From Neoceratodus forsteri (taxonomy: Eukaryota > Chordata > Ceratodontiformes > Ceratodontidae): a DNA stretch of 64,000 nucleotides. Under the pieces are notes generated by a model that worked only from the letters and a program-made list of their open reading frames with translations, did not search any database and was not told the origin of the DNA. Numbering within the stretch: the stretch's first letter is position 1; every line of letters starts with the position of its first letter. Of this stretch, positions 22,483 to 31,880 are shown piece by piece. Location: NCBI GenBank assembly GCA_016271365.2, contig CM057456.1:1400487001-1400551000 (forward strand). The letters are read 5' to 3'. Made by a program: the position numbers and the translations under genes.

Positions 22483-23874
22483 GCAAAAAAAATATATGAT
22501 GACATTTTTGTCAATTAATAAATACTGCTGCTTTAAATAAACTTAAATTTAAAACATGACTATAATATAAAAGCTTATCTGATGAACAATAAAATGCCAA
22601 AGTGTGGAGGCAATGTTTGCTACTTATTAAGTATAGATTAAATGTTTTCTTGCACTTGTTATCTTGCTTTTACATCCATAGCTTATATAAAAGAGCTTGT
22701 CGTCCTGTATTCTGAGATGAGACACCACACTGTACTTAGTGCAGACAGATGAAAGAATTCCTTGAAACAAGATTTTGACTATATGACTAGTATCTGGGTT
22801 AAGGGTTGTATTTTTTTTTCTTTTCCATTATATAGATAAAATCACCAGCGATCGCACAACTATGAACATTCAGTATTGTAAAATGTGACAGAGAAATCCT
22901 GCACTGTGATTGCTGTAATCTGATCACATGACCCTACAGTGATTTAGCTCACTGCATGATTGTGTAAACCAATTTCTGAACCTTAACAATGCAGACAGTA
23001 ATAATCGAAGAGTTCTACAGAACTCTGTGGTAACAATGCACTCACGTTCTAAAAAACTAAACAGAACAAATACAGTATATCTTGACAACATTAACAATGG
23101 CAGTTAACATTATAAACTATTTTTTAAAAGTGTTCTGCTTTATTCTTAAATTTTTAGGGCAAGACCATTTAGAAATGCAATAACACACTCCAGGGTGTGT
23201 ATTAAGCTGTGCTGCCCTGTGTGTCAGGTGAATGAAGGCACATGCTTATTCCTCGTGCCTTCCAATGCACCTAGGGCATGCACTGATACAATCAAATGCA
23301 CATTCCACTGTGTGCTTTGCTTACATAATCAACACATTGCCCGCTCATAAAGTATATGCGGACTGCCTCATGGTCAGAGGATAACACACTGAGCTCCCAT
23401 GCTGGTGACCCGAGTTTTGAAGCAGACCTGGGATCCAGCAGGGCAGCCCGGGGGTGGGATGGTCGGGGGGGGGAGAGTGGAACTGGGGAGGCCAGCAGGT
23501 TCTGCTGGACTGGCGACTCCTGCTGTGGACCAGGGAGCTTGTCTCCTCTGTGGAGGCACATAACATGCTAGTGTGGCCTGACAGGGCAGTGCTTGGAGCC
23601 ACGTAGCTGATTGGCAAGATCCAAGGATGAAAACAAAAGAAAACCACTAGGCTTGCCAGCCGCCAAATATGACAACACCAGTTCTCTAGGGTCTAACCCC
23701 ATGTGAATCCATGCTGGCATGACGGGGGGGGATGGAAATGGGAGACTGGAGCATGCCTGGTGCAGGTGGTCACCATGTGCTTCAAAGCTGAATGCAAAAA
23801 AAGTAAAGCATATGCATACATTTTAAAACTAATTAACTTTTTCTAGTAACTACTGAAAAAGTATCATTTCTTAC
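22483..23874. other. Probable host non-coding DNA, possibly intronic
   Basis: This stretch is AT-rich and without element ends that I recognise, apart from a possible SINE at 23355-23640. It lies just downstream, in minus-strand sense, of the exon candidate at 23875-24034, so it would be intron if that exon is real. Confidence 0.45.
23355..23640 (+). mobile_element. Possible tRNA-derived SINE
   Basis: The sequence TGGTCAGAGGATAACACACTGAG (about 23370) and GGTGACCCGAGTTTTGAAGC (23402-23421) have the spacing of a polymerase III A and B box. A GC-rich body follows and an A-rich stretch near 23628-23645 could be the tail. The family was not identified. Confidence 0.35.
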
Positions 23875-24034
23875 CATGCCTCTTCCATCTGTGCCCTCGT
23901 ATTGACATACTGGTCACAGCATTTCTTGATATTCTAGATGAAGTTGGAGTGATTTCCACCTGAATACATTTAGTGCCTTCTTTATTAGATTTTAGGGCAC
24001 GCTGAGGTAATGAAGCCTTGATTGCATTAGCAAC
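23875..24034 (-). CDS. Candidate internal exon of a host gene
   Basis: On the minus strand a pyrimidine-rich tract and CTCTTCAG acceptor precede 24034, and a GTAAGA donor follows 23875. The 160-bp interval is open throughout when read from its first base, giving 53 codons plus one base. The peptide is ordinary in composition: [16 protein letters not shown] near the start, then [16 protein letters not shown] and [13 protein letters not shown] at the end. The Ser/Arg-rich end would suit a disordered or phosphorylated segment of a large protein. No frameshift and no repeat similarity are seen, unlike everything around it. I do not recognise the protein. Confidence 0.6.
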
Positions 24035-24129
24035 CTGAAGAGAAATAGCATTTGAAAATCAAAGTACAAAAACATTTATTCATATTCCTTGTAAGAATTA
24101 TAAGGACACTACAAAGCGTGGCAGTTTGA

Positions 24130-24240
24130 CCTACAGTAGTGGTTAGAGTGCAGAGTTGTGAACCCAGAGACCCGGGTCTGAACTCTCAACTGCCACTTAC
24201 TCCATGTGCCCCTGAGCAAGTCACTTATAAGGCCCATGAC
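24130..24240 (+). mobile_element. MIR-like CORE-SINE fragment
   Basis: AGTGGTTAGAGTGCAGAG, CCCGGGTCTGAACTC, CTGCCACTTACTCCATGTG and GAGCAAGTCACTTA follow the order of the tRNA head and CORE domain of MIR-type SINEs. It lies between the exon candidate and DIRS D, as expected for host intron. Confidence 0.72.
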
Positions 24241-24299
24241 ATCTCAGATAACATTTTTTATTAAACACATTTTTATTGACTTTGTTTTTTCCACAGAGT

Positions 24300-24492
24300 A
24301 GAAGAAAAAATTACTCACCATAGTAATCTTGTTTCTTCAAAGGGATCACTCATTATGATTAAACTGATGCAGGCAGCCTCCTTTGTTGAACTGTCTGCAG
24401 AGATGGAATGCTTTGCAAATGATGGAACTCTCAATTGGCCCATGCCAATTTCAAACTGCTGCACTCTAAGTGCTTTAGATTCTTACATAGCC
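24300..24492 (+). repeat. DIRS D left terminal repeat
   Basis: Starts GAAGAAAAAATTACTCACC and runs through ACTCATTATGATTAAACTG to TTTAGATTCTTAC. It is the inverse of 29855-30027. The outer ~35 bp are shared with the left ends of A, E, G and I. Confidence 0.88.
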
Positions 24493-24756
24493 TAACTGGG
24501 TATAAGACCCATTAGCTAAACCAAGTAAACTATAAAATAAATGTTTTTTTTGGTCCCCTCGGGGCAGAAAGATCCCTAAGAGACCAGCCTAAACATGACA
24601 CCATACTGAGACCAACTGGTAAAAAACAAGGTGAGTCTATCCTGGCTTAGAGACAAAAAACCCCAAAGCAGGGATGCAGAACAAATTTCTCCCTTCTATA
24701 ATAAAAATTCCCTTTTTGTTTTTTTTAAGGTTCTGGTAGGGGAGGCAGTGGGGATG

Positions 24757-24860
24757 ATTTAATCATAATGAGTGATCCCTTTGAAGAAACAAAATTACTA
24801 TGGTGACTAATTTTTTCTTCTAACCCCAGGAATCCCACGTTATGATTAAACTGATGCAGA
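24757..24860. repeat. DIRS D internal complementary region
   Basis: The left half, TTTAATCATAATGAGTGATC through GTGACTAATTTTTTCTTCT, is the reverse complement of the left outer end. The right half, TAACCCCAGGAATCCCACG to ATGATTAAACTGATGCAG, is the reverse complement of the right outer end. This is the template for joining the ends during circle formation in DIRS replication. Confidence 0.9.
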
Positions 24861-24869
24861 CTACCAAGC

Positions 24870-25985
24870 AGTACCTTTGGAGGTTGAGCAGAGAACCTAT
24901 TTGGGAAACAGATTCTGCAGGACTGGTATACCAAACTTGGCATCACTTCTGGATTGAAGGTCCAGGCTGTCATGCTTTGTGAAGGTGTGCAGTTTTCCAT
25001 GTAGCTGCTTTGCATATTTCTAGTAGTGGAATCTCTCTTGAGGCTGCCAGTGAAGTCGCTGTACCCCTGGTGGAGTGTGCCCTTAGGCCCAGGGGTGCCT
25101 GTTTACCCACTTTACTGTAACAAAACTGTATACATGCCACTATCCAGCAAGCAACTGTACGTTTTGTGGCAGCTCTTCCCTTGCCCACTTTACCAAAGGT
25201 AAGGAAGAGCTGTGTTTGACCTGACCTGTGTGCCTTGGTTCTGTCAATATACTGGGTAAGTGCCCTCGACATCAAGGGAGTGTAATTTCCTTTCCGGTGA
25301 ATTTGAGTTCTCTGTAAAGAAAACAGGTAGGGTGATTGACTGATTCAGATGAAAATCAGATACCACTCTGGGAAGGAATTGCCTGTTGGTCCTGAGGACT
25401 ATTTTATCCCTGTGGAATGAAATGTAGTTCACATCTGTGCACAGGGCTTGTAATTTACTGATCCTCCTAGCAGAAGTAATAGCCACTAGGAACACTGTTT
25501 CCCAAGTAACATACTTCAGGTCTGCAGTTGCCATTGGTTCAAATGGTGCATCCATCAGCTTGGCAATGCTGATATTCAAATCCCAGGCCGGGACCGGCTC
25601 CCTCAGGGGAGGGTGCAGGAGGTTAAGGCCCTTGAAATATTCCTTGAAGACTGGGTGGGAGGCCATAGACCTCTCTTTACCAGCTGATAAGTATGCTGAG
25701 ACTGAAGCCAAGTGAACCTTGAGGGTTGAAGGCTTCAGACCTAATGAATGCAAGTGTGTCAGGTAGTCTAGGAGAACAGCCAAATCTGCCCTGGATGGGT
25801 CAATACCCTTACCTGAGCACCAGATGGAGAACCTTTTAAACTTAGATGAATATACTTTCTTAGTGGAATCTTTTCTGGAACCCCTAAGCACTGTCAGTAC
25901 TTGCTCTGACAGTTTAAGGTTGGCAAATTCTAGGTCCTCAAGAACCAGGCCTTGAGCCTCAGTGACTTGAGATTAGGATACAGGA
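24870..25985 (-). pseudogene. DIRS D tyrosine recombinase, broken
   Basis: The N-terminal core-binding part reads GSRKDSTKKVYSSKFKRFSI and LDYLTHLHSLGLKPSTLKVH. The catalytic domain has TSARRISKLQAL (first Arg), DKIVLRTNRQFLPRVVSDFH, and LRAHSTRGTATSLAA (the HxxR motif). The last block, read near 24960-24985, is FTKHDSLDLQ: the nucleophilic tyrosine of HYxLD is Asp. The 215-residue main frame (25244-25891) is followed by frameshifts. The N-terminal part overlaps the end of the RNase H frame in another frame. It would integrate the circular DIRS DNA without target duplication. Confidence 0.9.
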
Positions 25986-27800
25986 TCCTGCCCTGAGACG
26001 AGGTTAGTAGGTTGTGCCTCCTGGTCAAGTGGATAGGGGAGACCACTGAGAGTGTCAATAAGAGACAGTACCAGTGTTGTCTTGCCCAGTAGGGTGCCAC
26101 CAGTATCATTGTTGCTGGCTGGGACCTCAATTTCAGCAGGGTCCTGAATATCATTGGGAAAGGTGGGTAGGCATACAGAAACTTCCCTGACCAGTCCAAG
26201 GCCATCACGTCCAGGGGAATTGTGCCCTTGAGAGGAGGCCTGCAACAGTACAGTGGTAACTGGTGATTCTCTGCAGAGGCAAACAGATCCACCTCTGGAG
26301 TGCCCCATCTCCTGAAAACTGTATCGAGAATCTGGGGATTTAGAAACCACTCGTGGTGATCCTGGCTTATCCTGCTGAGGGAATCTGCCAGCACATTGTC
26401 CTTCCCTGGAACGTGTATAGCCCACAGGGATACTTTCATGGGATAAGCTAGGGACCACAGTCTCATTGCTTCTGTGCAGAGTGGTGCTGATCTGGTTCCT
26501 CCCTGCTTGTTTATGTAACACATAGTTGTAGTGCTGTCTGTTCTGACCTGCATTAACTTGTTCTGGAGGTGTGGGGCGAATGTCAATACAGCCAGGTACA
26601 CTTCCCTGAGCTCTAGAAGATTTATGTGTAGCAAGGACTCTTGAGAACACCATGTGCCATTTGCTGTGTATTCCAACATGTGTGCTCCTCAACCTAAAAG
26701 GGAGGCATCTGTTGTGATGACATGGGAAGATTGCTCCTTTAAGAAGGGGATGCCTACCTGCAGGTTGTGCTCCTCCAGCCACCACTGGAGTGTCTGTAAC
26801 AGGCTGTGTGTGACTGGAACCAGTTTGGACAGTGGGTCTGTCCTCTGTGACCAGAACTGTCTGAGGTGAAACTGCACGTCTCTCATTTGAAATCTGCAGC
26901 CTGGAACCACTGAGGTAGCAGCTGACATGTGGTCCAGTAACTTGAGGACCTCTCTGGCTGGTCTGGGTTTCCCTAGTATGAAGGACTTTGCAATCTGCAG
27001 AATGCTGTCTGCCCTGTCCTACGGCAGGAAGGCTCTGGTGTCCAGTTCTTCTCCAATGAACTCCAGCACCTGTACTGGAGTTTGTTGGGACTTATGTTTG
27101 TTTATGAGGAAACCCAACAACTCCAGTGTGTATTTTGTTAGTGCTAGGGATTGTTCTGCATGCTGCAGAGACCGTCCTACCACCAGCCAGTCGTCCAGGT
27201 AGGGGAAGACTGTCACTCCGTTTTCTCAGGAACTCTACCACTACGGCCAAGCACTTTGTGAAGGCCCTTGGTGCAGAGGTCAGGCCAAATAGAAGTGCTG
27301 AGAACTGATAATGGCCTGAGGCCAACCTGAATCTCAGATACTTTCTGTGAGATGGTCTGATGGGGATGTGAAAATAAGCATCACTTAGGTCTAGGGAAGC
27401 TAGCCAGTCTCCCTTCTGCATCATGGAAATGATTATTGAAAGAGTGACCATTTTGAATTTTGGCTTCAGAATGTGTTTGTTGAGAAGTCTTAGATCCAGG
27501 ATAGGTCACCAATCCCCATTTTTCTTCCTGGTGAGGAAGTATCTGGAGTAGAACCTTTGCCCCTCTGGTTTAGGGGCACTGGCTCTACTGCTTTGTTCAC
27601 CAGAAGGTGTTTTACCTCTGTTTTCAGTAAAATTCTGTCTGCAGATGTAACTGGTGCGAAAGTTCTTGCTCTCAGTTTGGGGAATGATTTGTAGCTGAGT
27701 GACAGCCCCTGGTTCACTACCTCCAGGACCCATTTGTCTGTGGTAATGGTATACCAAGCCTGGAGGTAGTGAGCCAATCTGCTACCTGCTGGTGGAAAGA
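25930..27800 (-). pseudogene. DIRS D reverse transcriptase-RNase H, broken
   Basis: Reverse transcriptase blocks are MAHYLQAWYTITTDKWVLEV, LASLDLSDAYFHIPIRPSH, LLFGLTSAPRAFTKCLAV and VFPYLDDWLVVG (intact catalytic Asp pair). RNase H follows with VITTDASLLG, LLHINLLELREVYLA, VQVRTDSTTTMCYINKQGG, VSLWAIHVPGKDNVLADSLS and RRWGTPEVDLFASAE. A 249-residue frame (25930-26679) covers RNase H to the C-terminus, extending into the region that also encodes the recombinase start. Frameshifts near 27.2 and 27.5 kb separate the domains. Confidence 0.92.
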
Positions 27801-27879
27801 AGATGAGGGAAGCAACCTGTACCAGTCCGTCAGGGATTCTGTGTGGGCTGTCTGAGTTTGTGGGGAGGGAGAGGTTCTC

Positions 27880-29444
27880 CTCATGGCTCTCCTACCCCTT
27901 CCTCTAAAGTATCCGCTGGACTGCTGTTGTGGCAGAGAGGCCTGTGCCTGGCAAAAAAGGTCTGGGATAGGATCCCCTACCCCTGCCTCCCCTAGTCTGG
28001 GACCTGTAGGAAGTAGAAGGTCTGTCCTTCAAATTACTTCTACAGGTAGCTTTATACCCCTACCTTTTTCATATAGGCCTCAGTTTTGTCACCAAACAAT
28101 GAATTCATTTCAAGAGGGGAATCCATTGCTTTGGCCTGAGTATCCGAGGTGAGGCTGGTGGCTCTGAGCCATGCAAATCTCCTGAGGGAGAGAGCTAATG
28201 CCATTAACCTGGCTGCAGTGTCACTGGCGTCCACTGCCATATGAAACTGGTATTTGGTGGCATCAAGTGCAGCTCTCGCTGTATTTTGCAAGTTGACCGT
28301 CACGTCACCTGGCACCTTGTCAGCCAGAGCTAACACTGTATTCCAGAGTGCCTTCTGGTACTGCCTCCATATGTCATGTAATTGGCTTGCCTGACTATTA
28401 AAGAGGCAGCCATGTAGCCCTTATTTCCCATGGCATCCATTTTTCATGAATCTTCATCTGGAGGATGGGTAGCCAGGGGTATCCTGGCCTCGTCACAGGC
28501 AGCAGCCTGAACCACCCCTTCAGGGTCAGGATGAGTAAACAAAAAATCAGCTGTGGTTCTGTCTAGCTGATATTTTTTGTCAACTTTTTTATCTACCCCA
28601 GGGACAGAAGTTGGGGTTTGGAATAGCTGCAATGCTGCCTTTTTTAGGAACTTAAGCAGAAGGCATTTTGTGGGGGTTAGACCCATCATATCGAGGCACT
28701 CTTCTTCCTCCATATCCTCTTCTGTTTCCTGCAGAGGGAGGTTGAGGGTCTCTACCATGCTTTTTATGAAAGCATAGTGAGAGGAGTAATCTTCTGGACC
28801 CCTAGGAGGGATCCAAACTCCTGTTCTGGAGAAAGCTCAGGATCTGTCGGTTCCCCTTCAAAATCTTCCTCATCCTCCTCACCATAAATATCCTGCGGTT
28901 CCTGAGGGACAGGAAGCGGTGCAGCCAGTGGAGGAACTGGGACTGCAGCCTGAAGGGCTTGTAAGACCTGTAAGGCCTTAGCAATGTCCTCAGCTGAGGG
29001 CATATTATGTTTGTCTGCTGGTAGCTCCTTAGCCTTCTCGGCCGGAGGCGCAGCAACATGCTTTTCTTTGCATTTTTTCTTTACTGGAACAGACTCAGCC
29101 ACTGTCTCCACAGCCCTTTTTGATTTACCTTGTTCAGATTTTTCTGAACTCTTATTAGGGTCCTTAGCTTTACCTCCATCCTTCTTAGGGATTGAGGTAG
29201 ATGCACTACTATCGTTGGCAGAAGCAGAAGCCATCTCTTCTAACTTTTTGGCCCTTTATCTTAAAGTTTTAGGACAAAACGTCTTGCAAATCTCACAATT
29301 AACAAAGATATGGCTAGTACCCAAACAGGAAATACAAAGAGAATGTCTGTCTGCTTTTGCTATAATTTGCCCACAAGACTCACAATATTTAAACCCAGTG
29401 GGTCCTGTGAGTTTTTTAGGATTGTCAACATGGACCTCTGCCAT
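27880..29444 (-). pseudogene. DIRS D gag-like ORF1, broken
   Basis: The ATG at 29444 opens DNPKKLTGPTGFKYCESCGQ, then CISCLGTSHIFVNCEICK, a Cys/His cluster that may bind zinc. A TAA at about 29258 interrupts it in frame. Reading resumes with a Lys-rich segment (VKKKCKEKHVAA), an acidic region (YGEEDEEDFEGEPTDPE), MMGLTPTKCLLLKFLKK, ATKYQFHMAVDASDTAARLM, SLFGDKTEAYMKKV and an RG-rich tail. Several frameshifts occur. All large DIRS copies here share this domain order. Confidence 0.88.
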
Positions 29445-29671
29445 TGAGTAAAACTAATCTCAAAAACTGTTATTGATTCCTCAGAGCTGGTGGTTTCAAA
29501 TACAAACAACTACTAACGGTTCCTGGAACAGAGTGCTACTCAGTTCCCAAAAGGAAAAGGAACTGAGAATTACTTTAAATTTGTATAAAATATAAAGTGG
29601 TCAAAGGAACCAACCGCAAAAACTATTTTTAATAATAATACTGAGGTAAAACTTCACTAAAAGATGTGGAA

Positions 29672-29697
29672 CCCTCGGTTCCCAGGAACCGTGAGGG
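29672..29697 (-). other. Conserved leader hairpin, DIRS D
   Basis: CCCTCGGTTCCCAGGAACCG then TGAGGG can fold into a stem of about ten pairs. Counterparts sit in the leaders of G (57198-57221), I (63295-63318) and, more diverged, B (16519-16545), always between the right terminal repeat and gag. Confidence 0.6.
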
Positions 29698-29854
29698 AAC
29701 CGTGAATAATATGAAAAACTACAACTACAAAATAAACTAAACTCTAAGGCAGCAGTTTAAAATTAAACTTAAAACGTTTACTTAGCCAACAGATAGCTTA
29801 TTCTGAAGAAAGTTCAAGGAAAGCTCTCCAAGACATCTTTACTAGGCAGGCGGA

Positions 29855-30027
29855 GTAAAGAATCTGAAGCACTTAAGAGTGCAGCAGTTGCTAGGGCAGC
29901 AGTTTGAAACTGGCACAGGCCAATTGAGAATTCCATCATTTGCATAGCATTCCATCTCTCCAGGCAGTTCAACACAAGAGGCTGACTGCATCAGTTTAAT
30001 CATAATGAGTGATTCCTGGGGTTAGAA
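29855..30027 (-). repeat. DIRS D right terminal repeat
   Basis: Runs from AAAGAATCTGAAG to GATTCCTGGGGTTAGAA and is the inverse of the left repeat through GCATCAGTTTAATCATAATG. In element sense this is the upstream end and should carry the promoter. Confidence 0.88.
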
Positions 30028-30052
30028 TATACAATTACAAAAATTAAAATTT

Positions 30053-30087
30053 CATACTCACTGTAATTCTTCATCTTCTAGGAACAT
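30053..30087 (-). repeat. Left outer end of DIRS F, cut off by copy E
   Basis: CATACTCACTGTAATTCTTC then ATCTTCTAGGAACAT matches the reverse complement of the left half of the internal complementary region at 36148-36258 (ATGTTCCTAGAAGATC, AAGAATATGGTAAG). This suggests F begins here and that E inserted directly after AGGAACAT. Confidence 0.65.
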
Positions 30088-30646
30088 AAGAAAAAATTAC
30101 TCACCTTAGTAATTGCTTTTCTTCTCATGGAGTCTTGCTATATTATAACAATAGCAGTCAGCCACTGCAGCTGAACTGCCCCAGAGAGGAAGGAGTTAAC
30201 TCCAGAAGATCTGGAGTTCTACAGCGCGAGGGCGCTGTGCCCAAAGCTCTATCTGGCAGTTTCAAATGAAACTGTCAGATCTTTACGAAGCCAACATCAA
30301 AGGACGGAAAAAAGTCTGTGTGGAAAAACTACACTAGCCTATGGCTACCTACTAGTAGTAATAACAACAATATAAACAACAAAGAAACACCCAGAACCAT
30401 AATAACAAAGATTGATGGTATTATGGTTCGTTTTACCACCCTTGACAAGCACATATGAACCCCCCTTCCCCCCAAGACTCAAGTCCAAGAAGGGGGCAAT
30501 AAAAAATAACCTAAATGAACAATCTAGATCCCTAACCCAAAGGAAAACAGGGTTAGGGGAAAACTAAAATGGCATGACACAGTGCTTGCACCAATTTGCC
30601 ACCTCTACCCAAGTAGGAGTTCTGAGAGGGGCAGGAGGGAGGGTGG

Positions 30647-30746
30647 TTATAATATAGCAAGACTCCATGAGAAGAAAAGCAATTACTAAGGTGAGTAATT
30701 TTTTCTTCAAACACCATGAAGTCTTGCTATATTATAACAATAGCAG
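30647..30746. repeat. DIRS E internal complementary region
   Basis: TTATAATATAGCAAGACTCC through AGGTGAGTAATTTTTTCTT is the reverse complement of the left end. CAAACACCATGAAGTCTTGC and the following TATATTATAACAATAGCAG are the reverse complement of the right end. Confidence 0.92.
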
Positions 30747-30754
30747 ATTACAGC

Positions 30755-31880
30755 AGTACCTCCATGGAGGAGGTCAGAACCTACTTAGAAATAGGCTCTG
30801 AAGCACAGCTGTAGCCAAGCGAGCATCTCTCCTGGACTGGACATCCAGGGAATAATGCTGGTAAAGGTGTGAACTGTCTTCCAGGTAGCAGCTTGACAAA
30901 TCTCAGAATAGGAATTGTCTCTAGCAGCCGCTAGAGAGCAGCTGTACCCCTGGTGGAGTGGGCCTCAATCCTGAGGGGGTACTCTACCCAGTTTCTGATA
31001 ACAAATTGGATACAAGAGACAATCCACCTTGCAATTGTTCTCTTAGTGGCAGGTTTCTTTGCCAACCTCGCCATAGGTAAGAAACAGTTGGAGGATTCGA
31101 ACCTATGACCTCTGGTGCGCTCTAGATAGTAACTTAATGCCCTTTTGACATCAAGCTGTGCAGTCTCCTCTCACCTGAGGAAGAATGCTCAGTGAAAAAT
31201 ACTGGGAGGAGATAGATTGATTCAGGTGGAAATCAGAAACCACCTTAGGCAAAAACTTTCTATTAGTCCTAAGGACTACCTTATCTCTGTGGAAAGAGAT
31301 AAAATCTTCTTCCACTGACAGGGCCTGTAACTCACTTATGCGTCTGGCAGAGGTGATAGCTACTAGAAAATGGTTTTCCAAGTTAAATACTTGAGTTCTG
31401 CTGAAGACAGAGGCTCAAAGGGGTTGCATTAACTGAGCAATGCAAATATTCAGGTCCCAGGCGGAGCTGGTTCCCGAAGGAGAGTTAGTGTGAAGTAACC
31501 CTTTCAAAAACTTGGAGAACACAGGTGAGAAGAAAGGAGGCAGGCTTCCCTGCTGACACAAAAGCAGAGACAGCTGCCAGATGAACCTTCAGGGTAGCTG
31601 GTCTAAGGCCTAGGGAATTCAGATGGACCAAATAGTCAAAAGAATGGGAAGATCAGCAGATTCTGGGGTAATCTGCCTCTCAGAGCACCAGATGGAAAAC
31701 CTCTTCCACTTAGAATTATAAGTGGCCTTAGTGGAAGGCTTCCTTGAAGCCTTTAAAATATCCATAACACCTTGAGAAAGGTGTAAATCAGCAAATTCTA
31801 GCTCCTCAAGAGCCAAGCCTTGAGGTGGAGGGACTTGAGGTCCGATACCACACTCTCCCTGTGCACAGGCCAGTAAGTCA
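30755..31880 (-). pseudogene. DIRS E tyrosine recombinase, broken
   Basis: Blocks in order are SRKPSTKATYNSKWKRFSIW (in the alternate frame near 31.7 kb), VAITSARRISELQALSV with the first catalytic Arg, DKVVLRTNRKFLPKVVSDFH and LNQSISS. The C-terminal half contains the HxxR region near 30.93 kb. The tyrosine block at about 30850 would read HYSLDV, with the Tyr codon present, but a one-base deletion just before it (...FTS) shifts the frame. There are also frame changes at about 31.15 and 31.38 kb. Confidence 0.85.

Larger units (their letters stand above)
24300..30027 (-). mobile_element. DIRS copy D, structurally complete
   Basis: This 5.7-kb element has a left terminal repeat (24300-24492), internal complementary region (24757-24860), recombinase, RNase H, reverse transcriptase, gag, leader and right terminal repeat (29855-30027). 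The terminal repeats are mutual reverse complements through CATTATGATTAAACTGATGC. No target duplication is seen, as expected for recombinase-mediated insertion. The left flank is MIR-bearing host DNA and the right flank is a short AT-rich piece followed by the left end of F. Confidence 0.92.

Noticed and set aside
24757..24860. Short spaced palindromic repeats resembling a CRISPR array
   Set aside because: Only one palindromic unit per element, explained fully as the DIRS internal complementary region; the genome is eukaryotic.
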